Positions 1-7,613 are shown, numbered from the stretch's first letter. The stretch is 12,185 nucleotides of DNA from Bacteroidia bacterium (GCA_025999435.1 BNXH01000053.1:1-12185); one strand, 5' to 3'. Made by a program: numbers and translations. Notes: generated from the sequence alone by a model not told the origin.

Positions 1-3
1 AGT

Positions 4-134
4 AGTCAACAGTTATCAGTAAGCAAGGCCTTTTCGTCATTGCGAACGGAGTGAAGCAATCCAGAGTATTGATTATTAATGGATTGCTTCGGGCGAACCC
101 TCGCAATGACGTGCGACAGTCAACAGTTATCAGT
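4..134. repeat. 17-bp direct repeat pair flanking the palindromic element
   Basis: The 17-mer AGTCAACAGTTATCAGT occurs at 4-20 and again, identical, at 118-134. The second copy runs into another AGTTATCAGT unit and a partial AGTCAAC (to 145), so it is a small degenerate tandem array with a unit of about 7 bases. The two copies bracket the palindrome at 35-111. This is seen directly. It may be a simple intergenic repeat family into which the palindrome inserted, or an array split by it. No coding potential is evident here. Confidence 0.8.
35..111. repeat. REP-like imperfect palindrome (hairpin-forming intergenic repeat)
   Basis: The left arm (35-63) begins CGTCATTGCGA and ends GAAGCAATCCA. 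The right arm (80-111), read on the opposite strand, begins with the same CGTCATTGCGA and ends with the same GAAGCAATCCA. The two 11-bp ends match perfectly and only the central 7-10 bases of each arm differ. The loop is 64-79. From memory, this CATTGCGA...GAAGCAATCC sequence is a dispersed palindromic repeat seen in several bacterial phyla; whether a RAYT-type transposase moves it here is not visible. It lies downstream of the mfd 3' end and could also serve as a transcript-end hairpin. Confidence 0.8.
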
Positions 135-310
135 TATCAGTCAACAACTTGTACCTCGTATCTCGTCTACTCGTATCTTTTTAACTAAAATGTAACAAAC
201 TCCACACTCATTTTCAAATTTTCAAATTTTCAAATTCGCTAATTATCAAATTATCACTATATCTATAGATAAAACTAACGCCAAACAACGTTTCACTCTT
301 CGTTCTTCAC
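135..310. repeat. Stack of degenerate short tandem repeats in the gene-free region downstream of mfd
   Basis: Several unrelated low-complexity arrays follow one another. Near 151-177 CTCGTAT/CTCGTCTA-type units recur. At 211-234 the octamer TTTTCAAA is repeated three times exactly, continuing as AATTCGCTAATTATCAAATT-like sequence to about 257. At 291-313 two related TTCAC...TTC units occur. No credible coding frame or RNA gene is seen in 1-324. The TTTTCAAA family recurs between ilvB and ilvN. Confidence 0.65.
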
Positions 311-324
311 TTTATTTGCTGAAA

Positions 325-3300
325 TCAACCTATTATTTCCATAAGAGCCATACATGCTGTTTCTACATTCGGAATGTGCTGTATCGAAACCGAACGTTTC
401 CCGTTTCGCTCTTTCAGTTCGCAGCTACGAGGGTATTTCTGAATATAATCCAATAATTTATCAAATGCTTTAGATTGATAATAAGGCGATTCCGGATTGG
501 ATATAAGAAATAAACTCATACGTCCACCTTTCAGTACAACTTTTTCTATTCCAAGTGTTTTGGCTAATATACGAAGACGGACTACCATAATCAACTCTTG
601 CCCTTCTGTAGGTATTTTGCCGAAACGGTCTTCGAGCCTTATTCTGAAATTATTGATGTCAATCTCCCGTTCCATATTGTCCAGTTCGCGATACAATGTA
701 ATTCTTTCCGAATCGTTGGGTATATATGTCGCAGGAAATAAGAGCTCCAGATCACTTTCTATCTGCACATCATCTACAAAGTTATCTCCTTCTATTTTTT
801 CGTCACCTTCTGTTCTGTGATAGATGTCTGCAAACTCTTCGTTCTTCAATTCAGTTACGGCTTCTGTAAGTATTTTCTGATAAACTTCGTATCCTAAGTC
901 CGCGATAAATCCACTTTGTTCGGCTCCCAATAAATTCCCTGCACCTCGTATATCCAGATCTTGCATTGCAATGTGGAAGCCATGTCCCAATTCAGAAAAA
1001 TTCTCGATAGCTTGCAAGCGCCGTCTGGCTTCAGATGTGAGTGTATGCAAAGGTGGCGCTAACAGATATGCAAATGCTTTTTTGTTGCTGCGCCCTACTC
1101 TACCTCTCAATTGGTGTAAGTCGCTGAGTCCGAAGTTCTGGGCATTATTTACTATGATCGTATTTGCATTCGGAATATCTATTCCCGACTCCACTATTGT
1201 AGTTGCAATAAGCACATCATATTCGTAATTCACAAAGTCAATAATAATCGATTCCAGTTTGGCCGGATCCATTTGCCCATGCCCTACAGCAATACGTGCA
1301 TCAGGAACTTCACGACGAATAATATCCTCCAGTTCATAGATATTTTTTATTCTGTTATTAATAAAGAATACCTGCCCGTTTCGGCTCATTTCAAATTCAA
1401 TAGCCTCCCGTATTATTTGAGTGTCGAATGTATGTACCTCTGTCTGTATAGGATAACGATTTGGTGGAGGGGTCGTTATTGCCGACAAATCACGGGCGCC
1501 CATCAATGAAAATTGAAGTGTACGGGGAATCGGTGTTGCAGTCATGGTTAATGTATCCACGTTGGATTTCAATTGTTTTAATTTATCCTTTACCGCAACG
1601 CCAAATTTCTGTTCTTCGTCTATTATCAATAGGCCTAAATCCTTAAATTGTACATCCTTACTTACTATACGGTGTGTACCAATCAGGATACCTATTTTTC
1701 CATCTTTTAAATCTTTAAGTGTTTCACTTATTTGACCTGCTGTACGAGCCCTGCTTATATATTCTACACGGCACGGAAAATCTTTCAACCGTTCCTTAAA
1801 AGTCTGATAATGTTGGTATGCAAGCACCGTGGTCGGTACCAGTACAGCAACTTGTTTATTATCTGTCACTGCTTTGAAGGCGGCTCTGATAGCAACTTCT
1901 GTCTTACCGAAACCAACATCACCGCAAATAAGACGATCCATTGGTTTGCCGCTCTCCATATCTTGCTTAACATCGGCGGTAGCCTTTGTCTGATCCGGAG
2001 TATCTTCGTAAATGAAGGATGCTTCCAGCTCATGTTGCAGAAAAGAGTCGGGTGAATACTTAAAACCTTCATCCTCTCGTCGCTTGGCATATAGTTTAAT
2101 AAGATCACGGGCTATATCTTTAACTTTACTTTTCGCTTTTTCCTTTATCTTATTCCATGCCCCGGTTCCTAATTTATTTATACGTGGAGGTTCGCCTTCT
2201 TTTCCTCTGTATTTCGATATCTTATGCAAAGCATGGAGTGATACGAAAATAGAATCGTTATTTAAGTATATAAGTTTTATCAGCTCTTGCATTTTCCCGT
2301 TCATATCCGATCTGACAAGACCTCCAAACTGCCCTACTCCATGATCGACATGCACGATGTAGTCGCCTATTTGGAATTGTTGCAGCTCCTTTAATGATAA
2401 GGCGAATTTACCCGATCGCACCCTGTCCGATTTCAGATTATACTTATGAAAACGATCGAATATCTGGTGATCGGTGAAGCAACAAATCCTGAGCGTATCT
2501 TCAATAAATCCTTCGGATAAAGTCCTGTCTACAGGTATAAAATCAATATTGTCATTCCTATCTTCAAATATTGTCTGTAAACGTTTTTGCTGCTTTTCGC
2601 TATCGCTGAGGATATATATTTTAAAACCTTGTTCTATATACTTATGAAGTGTTTCACTAATCAAATCAAAATTTTTGTGAAACGATGGCTGTGGGTATGT
2701 ATTAAATTCTATTGTAGCATCAACCGTAATAGACGGTTTATTTCCTAAATGAATATGATTAAACCGGTCTATTACAGATGAATACTCATCGATAGAGATC
2801 AGCTTTTTCTGTATATCCTTTTCATATTCAGGATTATCCAGTATAGTAGAATCATTATATAAGACCTCCACCTTATCTTTAGCCCAGCCGTAATCTTGAA
2901 AGCCGATAATCGTATTTTCAGGCATCAGATTAAGCAGTGATTCCCGCTCCAAATCCGATTTTTGCATATCAGGAATAATCTGTATTCTTTCCAACTTTTC
3001 TTTCGAAAGCTGAGTTTCGATGTCAAATGTCCTGATTGTGCTTACTTCGTCTCCAAAAAAGTCAATACGATATGGAAACTCATAAGAAAAAGAGAAAACA
3101 TCGAGAATACTTCCCCGTATAGCATACTGTCCCGGTTCATATACATAATCTACATATTCGAAACCGAAACTGTCTAACATTTCTGAAACAAAATTTCTGT
3201 CTATTTCTTCATTTACCGAAATTTGAATTGTATTTTTCTCCAGAATATCTTTGGCTACCACTTTTTCAGCCAAAGCTTCAGGATAAGATACAATAATAAC

Positions 3301-3651
3301 ATGCTCTTCGTCAGCTTGCAGTTTACCTAAAACTTCCGTACGAAGAATTTCGTAAGCAGCATCTATCTGACCATATTTTATAGCTCGTTTGTATGCCGAC
3401 GGGAAAAAGAAAATATTATTTGTCCCCAATATTTGAATCAAATCATGGTAAAAATAACCTGCGCTTTCCGGATCGTTCAATACATATAAAAAGCTATTTC
3501 CTGTTTTATGGAACAACGAAGCAGATAGCATCGTCGTAGAAGAGCCATGCAAGCCTTTTATATGAAGGTTCTTATGATCAGATACTAGTTTTGTGATTGT
3601 CGAAACATTTATGTGAGTTTCGAAAATTTCCTGTAATGCTAATAATTTCAA
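325..3651 (-). CDS. mfd: Transcription-repair coupling factor Mfd
   Basis: Mfd is an ATP-dependent DNA translocase that pushes stalled RNA polymerase off damaged DNA and recruits UvrA for nucleotide excision repair. Numbered from TTG 3651 the protein has 1108 residues, normal for the family. Visible parts are a UvrB-like N-terminal region (including PGQYAIRGSILDVF near residue 170), the CarD-like RNA polymerase-interaction domain near 420-500 (IGDYIVHVDHGVGQF), a superfamily 2 helicase core with Walker A GDVGFGKT (577-584), Walker B DEEQ (678-681), MTATPIPRTLQ and RGRVGRS near 850, and the C-terminal TRCF domain from about 965. No ATG occurs in frame until about 50 codons into the frame. Two TTG codons are possible, 3676-3678 and 3649-3651. 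The second is preferred because a promoter-like box overlaps the first and because MKLLALQEIF matches the usual family start from memory. It is transcribed divergently from the ilv operon. Family identity is certain; the start is not. Confidence 0.97.
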   Translation of the reverse strand: MKLLALQEIFETHINVSTITKLVSDHKNLHIKGLHGSSTTMLSASLFHKTGNSFLYVLNDPESAGYFYHDLIQILGTNNIFFFPSAYKRAIKYGQIDAAYEILRTEVLGKLQADEEHVIIVSYPEALAEKVVAKDILEKNTIQISVNEEIDRNFVSEMLDSFGFEYVDYVYEPGQYAIRGSILDVFSFSYEFPYRIDFFGDEVSTIRTFDIETQLSKEKLERIQIIPDMQKSDLERESLLNLMPENTIIGFQDYGWAKDKVEVLYNDSTILDNPEYEKDIQKKLISIDEYSSVIDRFNHIHLGNKPSITVDATIEFNTYPQPSFHKNFDLISETLHKYIEQGFKIYILSDSEKQQKRLQTIFEDRNDNIDFIPVDRTLSEGFIEDTLRICCFTDHQIFDRFHKYNLKSDRVRSGKFALSLKELQQFQIGDYIVHVDHGVGQFGGLVRSDMNGKMQELIKLIYLNNDSIFVSLHALHKISKYRGKEGEPPRINKLGTGAWNKIKEKAKSKVKDIARDLIKLYAKRREDEGFKYSPDSFLQHELEASFIYEDTPDQTKATADVKQDMESGKPMDRLICGDVGFGKTEVAIRAAFKAVTDNKQVAVLVPTTVLAYQHYQTFKERLKDFPCRVEYISRARTAGQISETLKDLKDGKIGILIGTHRIVSKDVQFKDLGLLIIDEEQKFGVAVKDKLKQLKSNVDTLTMTATPIPRTLQFSLMGARDLSAITTPPPNRYPIQTEVHTFDTQIIREAIEFEMSRNGQVFFINNRIKNIYELEDIIRREVPDARIAVGHGQMDPAKLESIIIDFVNYEYDVLIATTIVESGIDIPNANTIIVNNAQNFGLSDLHQLRGRVGRSNKKAFAYLLAPPLHTLTSEARRRLQAIENFSELGHGFHIAMQDLDIRGAGNLLGAEQSGFIADLGYEVYQKILTEAVTELKNEEFADIYHRTEGDEKIEGDNFVDDVQIESDLELLFPATYIPNDSERITLYRELDNMEREIDINNFRIRLEDRFGKIPTEGQELIMVVRLRILAKTLGIEKVVLKGGRMSLFLISNPESPYYQSKAFDKLLDYIQKYPRSCELKERNGKRSVSIQHIPNVETACMALMEIIG

Positions 3652-3675
3652 TGCGGCACATTTTTGTTTGAGATG

Positions 3676-3706
3676 CAAAAATAATATAAGATATTCACTT
3701 TTGAAA
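3676..3706 (-). promoter_or_regulatory. Possible Bacteroidetes-type promoter of mfd
   Basis: On the minus strand TATTTTTG (3683 down to 3676) fits the TAnnTTTG -7 consensus. TTTC (3706-3703) lies 19 bases upstream, where TTTG would be expected. Transcription would then begin near 3669-3672, giving a leader of about 20 bases before TTG 3651. In AT-rich DNA such a match can arise by chance, so this is an inference. Confidence 0.4.
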
Positions 3707-3760
3707 GAATAATTTAAATCAGACTAGTTTCCTGAACAACTTAAAAAAAATCAGATAAAG

Positions 3761-3790
3761 TTTGTTTTTAAAAAATAAATTATAACTTTG
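3761..3790 (+). promoter_or_regulatory. Promoter of the ilv operon (Bacteroidetes -33/-7 type)
   Basis: TTTG (3761-3764) is followed after 18 bases by TAACTTTG (3783-3790). This matches the known Bacteroidetes housekeeping promoter, TTTG near -33 and TAnnTTTG near -7 (usual spacing about 19). The predicted transcript start is near 3794-3797, leaving an untranslated leader before ilvD of about 185 bases that holds the leader peptide and attenuator. An 8-bp palindrome GTGTACAC (3790-3797) sits at the predicted start site. Confidence 0.65.
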
Positions 3791-3801
3791 TGTACACTTT
3801 A

Positions 3802-3879
3802 ATGGTGAAAATAATGACAAATTGCTTTTTATATGTCCTCGTCCTCAATATTATTCTCCTCGTCGGCCGGAATAAATGA
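3802..3879 (+). CDS. Branched-chain amino acid leader peptide of the ilv attenuator
   Basis: This is a 25-codon reading frame beginning MVKIMTNCFLY and continuing VLVLNIILLV then GRNK, with a TGA stop at 3877-3879. Nine of the ten residues in 3835-3864 are Val, Leu or Ile, encoded GTC CTC GTC CTC (AAT) ATT ATT CTC CTC GTC. The peptide itself probably has no function. Its translation senses the supply of charged Val, Leu and Ile tRNAs, as IlvL does upstream of ilvGMEDA in enterobacteria. The ATG at 3802 would be only about 5-8 bases from the predicted transcript start, so the second in-frame ATG (3814, 21 codons) may be used instead. No clear Shine-Dalgarno sequence is seen, as is usual in this phylum. 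It is followed by mutually exclusive RNA structures and then ilvD. The context makes chance unlikely, but translation is not demonstrated. Confidence 0.85.
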   Translation: MVKIMTNCFLYVLVLNIILLVGRNK

Positions 3880-3943
3880 GAAAGGTATGTATATTAGTCA
3901 GATGATATAGCTAAGGAATAAAAAATAACATAAGCCTTTCTCA
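3877..3943 (+). promoter_or_regulatory. Antiterminator stem of the ilv attenuator
   Basis: TGAGAAAGG (3877-3885), which begins at the leader-peptide stop codon, is perfectly complementary to CCTTTCTCA (3935-3943); a further G-U pair (3934/3886) extends it to 10 pairs with a 47-base loop. The downstream strand is also the 5' arm of the terminator, so the two structures exclude each other. A ribosome stalled on the last Val codon (3862-3864) would leave 3877 onward free, allowing antitermination. A ribosome that reaches the stop codon would cover 3877-3886 and favour termination. A weak competing partner TTCTC (3854-3858) can pair with GAGAA (3878-3882). The pairing is seen in the sequence; the mechanism is inferred from known attenuators. 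Confidence 0.8.
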
Positions 3944-3964
3944 AATATGGGAAAGGCTTTTTTT
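3932..3964 (+). terminator. Intrinsic terminator (attenuator) upstream of ilvD
   Basis: AAGCCTTTCTC (3932-3942) pairs with GGGAAAGGCTT (3949-3959) through 11 pairs including one G-U, closing a six-base AAATAT loop. A run of seven T (3958-3964) follows. This is a textbook Rho-independent terminator placed between the operon promoter and its first structural gene. It makes sense only as a conditional terminator. Its 5' arm is shared with the antiterminator. Confidence 0.9.
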
Positions 3965-3979
3965 GTAAAGTATCGAAAT

Positions 3980-5809
3980 ATGGGATTTGAATTAAGAAGT
4001 TCGACCAGCACACAAGGTCGGCGTATGGCCGGAGCCAGAGCCCTCTGGAGAGCAAATGGCATGAAGGAAGAACAGATGGGAAAACCTCTGATTGCAATAG
4101 TAAATTCTTTCACACAATTTGTTCCGGGACATGTTCATTTACATGAAATAGGACAAAAAGTAAAAGCCGAAATAGAAGCTCTTGGCTGTTTTGCCGCCGA
4201 ATTCAATACAATAGCCATAGATGATGGAATCGCAATGGGGCACGATGGAATGTTGTATTCCCTACCCTCACGCGACCTGATTGCCGATAGCGTGGAGTAT
4301 ATGGTAAACGCCCACAAAGCAGATGCTATGATATGCATAAGCAATTGTGATAAAATTACTCCGGGAATGCTGATGGCTACCATGCGTTTGAATATCCCGA
4401 CTATATTTGTATCAGGTGGGCCGATGGAAGCCGGAGAGCTTGGCAACCAGCATCTTGACTTAATAGATGCCATGATAAAGGCTGCCGATGATAGTGTTTC
4501 CAATGAAGAAGTCAGCGCTATAGAACGTGCCGCTTGCCCGACATGTGGGTCTTGTTCGGGGATGTTTACGGCTAATTCGATGAACTGCCTGAATGAAGCG
4601 ATCGGCTTGGCATTACCGGGAAATGGAACTGTTGTGGCAACACATGCTAACCGTTCAAAATTGTTTAAAGATGCCGCTAAACAAATTGTGGAAAATGCTT
4701 ATAAGTATTACAGGGATGGTGATGAATCTGTCCTGCCAAGAAAAATAGCGACAAAACAGGCATTTCTCAACGCTATGACATTAGATATTGCAATGGGTGG
4801 CTCTACGAATACAATACTTCATCTTTTGGCCATTGCACAGGAAGGAGAAGTTGATTTTTCGATGGATGATATAGATAAACTTTCACGCAAAGTTCCATGC
4901 TTGTGCAAAGTAGCACCCAATACTCAGAAATATCATATACAGGATGTTAATAGAGCCGGCGGTATTTTAGGTATTTTGAACGAGTTGAATAAAGCCGAAC
5001 TTATCGATAATTCTGTTTGTCGTGTCGATGGTATGACATTGGGGCAGGCAATGGAAAGCTATGATATAACAAAAAATAATCTGACAAAAGAAGCTGAATT
5101 ATTGTACAAATCAGCTCCGGCCAATCGTTTCAATCTGGTAATGGGATCGCAAGACTGTTATTATCCGGCATTGGATATTGATAGAGCGACCGGATGTATC
5201 CGTGATATGGAGCATGCCTATACTAAAGACGGTGGTTTAGCTATTTTGAAAGGAAATATAGCCCTTAATGGTTGTGTCGTAAAAACTGCCGGAGTAGACG
5301 AAAGTATTTTCAAGTTTTCAGGTACTGCAAAAGTCTTTCATTCTCAGGATGCGGCATGTGAAGGTATCCTTAAAGGAAAAGTAGTGGCCGGCGATGTCGT
5401 TGTTATCACCTATGAAGGGCCAAAAGGAGGGCCGGGAATGCAGGAGATGCTCTACCCTACTTCGTATATCAAATCAAAGCATTTGGGGAAAGAATGTGCC
5501 CTTATTACCGATGGGCGTTTTTCCGGAGGCACCTCGGGGCTTTCTATTGGGCATATTTCTCCGGAAGCTGCATCAGGAGGGGCTATTGGCTTGGTAAAAG
5601 ATGAAGATATTATTGAAATAGATATACCTAACCGTTCGATAAATGTGAAATTATCCGATGAAGAACTGGAGGATCGTCGTAAGCAGGAATTATCTAAAGG
5701 TAAATTGGCTTTCAAGCCTGATAGAGAACGTAATGTATCGAAAGCATTGAAAGCCTACGCCAGTATGGTTAGCTCGGCAGACTTGGGAGGAATAAGGATA
5801 ATAGAATAA
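3980..5809 (+). CDS. ilvD: Dihydroxy-acid dehydratase IlvD
   Basis: IlvD dehydrates 2,3-dihydroxy-3-methylbutanoate (or -methylpentanoate) to 2-keto acids, the last step shared by valine and isoleucine synthesis and the source of the leucine precursor. The protein has 609 residues from ATG 3980 and aligns end to end with the family ([20 protein letters not shown] at the start). Cluster-associated cysteines are C119 and C123 in [12 protein letters not shown], and C186, C189 and C192 in [11 protein letters not shown]. The early motif reads [14 protein letters not shown], as in E. coli IlvD, and lacks the WNPCN cysteine of the [2Fe-2S] plant type, so an oxygen-sensitive [4Fe-4S] enzyme is expected (inference). 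The longer in-frame ATG at 3947 is rejected because it lies inside the attenuator hairpin and adds 11 non-family residues. This is the first gene of the operon; ilvB follows after 22 bases. Confidence 0.97.
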   Translation: MGFELRSSTSTQGRRMAGARALWRANGMKEEQMGKPLIAIVNSFTQFVPGHVHLHEIGQKVKAEIEALGCFAAEFNTIAIDDGIAMGHDGMLYSLPSRDLIADSVEYMVNAHKADAMICISNCDKITPGMLMATMRLNIPTIFVSGGPMEAGELGNQHLDLIDAMIKAADDSVSNEEVSAIERAACPTCGSCSGMFTANSMNCLNEAIGLALPGNGTVVATHANRSKLFKDAAKQIVENAYKYYRDGDESVLPRKIATKQAFLNAMTLDIAMGGSTNTILHLLAIAQEGEVDFSMDDIDKLSRKVPCLCKVAPNTQKYHIQDVNRAGGILGILNELNKAELIDNSVCRVDGMTLGQAMESYDITKNNLTKEAELLYKSAPANRFNLVMGSQDCYYPALDIDRATGCIRDMEHAYTKDGGLAILKGNIALNGCVVKTAGVDESIFKFSGTAKVFHSQDAACEGILKGKVVAGDVVVITYEGPKGGPGMQEMLYPTSYIKSKHLGKECALITDGRFSGGTSGLSIGHISPEAASGGAIGLVKDEDIIEIDIPNRSINVKLSDEELEDRRKQELSKGKLAFKPDRERNVSKALKAYASMVSSADLGGIRIIE

Positions 5810-5831
5810 TAAACAAAAGCATTATACAGTT

Positions 5832-7529
5832 ATGAAAGAAATAACAGGAAGCGAAGCTCTTATCCAATCGTTATTAAACGAGGGTGTAGATACAATTTTC
5901 GGATATCCGGGAGGTGCTATAATGCCCGTATTCGATTGTTTATATGACTATAAAGATAAGATAAACCACGTCCTCGTCCGCCATGAACAAGGTGCAACCC
6001 ATGCAGCGCAGGGATATGCCCGAACATCGGGAAAAACAGGGGTTGCTCTCGTCACGTCGGGCCCTGGCGCTACTAATACAATAACAGGTATTGCCGATGC
6101 TATGATAGATAGTACACCGCTAGTCGTTATTTCTGGTCAGGTTGCTTCCTCTCTGTTAGGAAGCGATGCCTTTCAGGAGGCCGATGTTGTGGGTATTACC
6201 CAGCCTGTAACCAAGTGGGCGTATCAAATCCGTCGGGCTGAAGATATTCCATGGGCTGTTGCAAGAGCCTTTTACATAGCATCTATGGGTCGACCGGGAC
6301 CTGTTATCTTAGATATTACAAAAGATGCTCAGTTCGGAAAATTAGCAAATTACGACTATAAGAAGGTTGATTTTATTCGCAGCTATCAGCCTAAGCCTGA
6401 AGTAAGAATGAGCGAAGTAGAGGCGGCTGCGAAAATTATAAATGAAGCAAAAAAGCCATTAGCTCTAGTCGGGCAAGGTGTTATACTGGGTAATGCTGAA
6501 AAAGAATTACTCTCTTTTCTTGAAAAAGCAGGTATTCCCACCGCTTCAACAGTGTTAGGGCTTTCGGCTATTCCATCAAATCATCCGTTACATGTAGGGA
6601 TGTTAGGAATGCATGGTAATATAGGTCCGAATCTGAAAACAAATGAATGTGATGTACTCATAGCCATAGGAATGCGGTTTGATGACCGTGTAACCGGAGA
6701 TTTGAAAACTTATGCCAAACAAGCAAAGGTTATTCATTTCGATATAGATAAGGCTGAAATAAATAAAAACGTTCTTGTAACCGCCCGTGTATTAGGTGAT
6801 GTAAAAGATTCACTTCCGGCAGTAACCGAATTGTTGGAAAATAAAGGTTATCCCGATTGGCTAGGTGAATTTAAGGCTTGTTATAAAAAAGAATATGATG
6901 CCGTTATTGAAAAAGAACTATATCCACAATCAGGTCAACTGAAAATGGGAGAAGTAATAAACAAAGTCTCAGAAGCAACTAATAATGATGGAGTATTAGT
7001 GACGGATGTAGGTCAACACCAGATGATGGGAGTCCGTTATTTCAAATACACCCGCAGTCGTAGTGTAGTGACATCCGGTGGACTGGGTACGATGGGATTT
7101 GGATTACCTGCCGCTATAGGTGCAAAATATGGGGTACCCGACCGTACAGTGTGCCTTTTTGTCGGCGATGGTGGCATGCAAATGACTATTCAGGAGTTGG
7201 GAACTATTATGCAATACAATGTAGATGTGAAGATTATAATACTGAACAATCATTTCTTAGGCATGGTTCGTCAATGGCAGGAATTGTTCTTTAAAGAAAG
7301 ATATTCTGAAACAATAATGATGAATCCCGATTTTGTGAAAATAGCTGAAGCTTATAATATTCCGGCACAAAAGATAGAAAGACGTGAAGATCTGGATACC
7401 GCTATCGCTGAAATGCTGAATCATAAAGGGGCATATTTACTGGATGTACAGGTGGAAACAAAGGGTATGGTATACCCTATGGTACCGGCGGGTACTTGTG
7501 TTACGAATATATTATTGGGAAATGAATAG
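5832..7529 (+). CDS. ilvB: Acetolactate synthase, large (catalytic) subunit
   Basis: This thiamine-diphosphate enzyme condenses pyruvate with a second pyruvate or with 2-ketobutyrate, the committed step to branched-chain amino acids. It has 565 residues, the usual length. The N-terminal pyrimidine-binding domain shows FGYPGGAIMPVFD and the catalytic glutamate E52 in RHEQGATHAAQGYAR. A central FAD/transhydrogenase-like domain spans roughly 190-330. The C-terminal PP domain carries the thiamine-diphosphate motif G445-D446-G447 to N472-N473 and the conserved MVRQWQ. At the site that in plant enzymes carries the sulfonylurea-contacting proline (GQVP) this protein reads GQVA. The gene follows ilvD by 22 bases. 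An 84-base repeat-bearing gap separates it from its small subunit. Confidence 0.97.
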   Translation: MKEITGSEALIQSLLNEGVDTIFGYPGGAIMPVFDCLYDYKDKINHVLVRHEQGATHAAQGYARTSGKTGVALVTSGPGATNTITGIADAMIDSTPLVVISGQVASSLLGSDAFQEADVVGITQPVTKWAYQIRRAEDIPWAVARAFYIASMGRPGPVILDITKDAQFGKLANYDYKKVDFIRSYQPKPEVRMSEVEAAAKIINEAKKPLALVGQGVILGNAEKELLSFLEKAGIPTASTVLGLSAIPSNHPLHVGMLGMHGNIGPNLKTNECDVLIAIGMRFDDRVTGDLKTYAKQAKVIHFDIDKAEINKNVLVTARVLGDVKDSLPAVTELLENKGYPDWLGEFKACYKKEYDAVIEKELYPQSGQLKMGEVINKVSEATNNDGVLVTDVGQHQMMGVRYFKYTRSRSVVTSGGLGTMGFGLPAAIGAKYGVPDRTVCLFVGDGGMQMTIQELGTIMQYNVDVKIIILNNHFLGMVRQWQELFFKERYSETIMMNPDFVKIAEAYNIPAQKIERREDLDTAIAEMLNHKGAYLLDVQVETKGMVYPMVPAGTCVTNILLGNE

Positions 7530-7613
7530 ACAATTAGTAAATTCGGGAATTAGCAAATCTGAAAGTTTAATATTTGCTAATTTGCTAATCAACAAATTTT
7601 CAAATTAATAATT
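7530..7613 (+). repeat. AT-rich repeat and hairpin in the ilvB-ilvN spacer
   Basis: AATTAGCAAAT (7548-7558) and ATTTGCTAATT (7572-7582) form a perfect 11-bp inverted repeat with a 13-base loop. TTTGCTAA is repeated directly at 7573-7580 and 7581-7588. CAAATTTTCAAATT (7593-7606) is identical to 215-228 and 223-236 in the gene-free region at the window start, so this is a dispersed intergenic repeat family. No run of T follows the hairpin, so it does not look like a terminator. The repeat ends a few bases before the ilvN ATG. Confidence 0.7.

Noticed and set aside
4..145. CRISPR-like array at the window start
   Set aside because: There are only two 17-bp copies, the sequence between them is a palindrome rather than a spacer, and the rest is short slippage-type repeat; no cas genes are present.
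1866..2108. 80-codon minus-strand frame inside mfd
   Set aside because: It is a different frame of the same strand within the Mfd helicase region; only the Mfd frame carries motifs.
497..3177. Several plus-strand frames of 60-110 codons opposite mfd
   Set aside because: All lie wholly antisense to the clearly conserved Mfd coding sequence and show no recognisable domain.
3802..3979. T-box or small-molecule riboswitch upstream of ilvD
   Set aside because: There is no T-box motif or specifier-loop architecture, and the short BCAA-rich frame with overlapping antiterminator explains the leader better.
3898..4113. Open frames on the minus strand across the ilv leader and ilvD start
   Set aside because: They are antisense shadows of the leader and ilvD, with no family resemblance and no promoter or start support.
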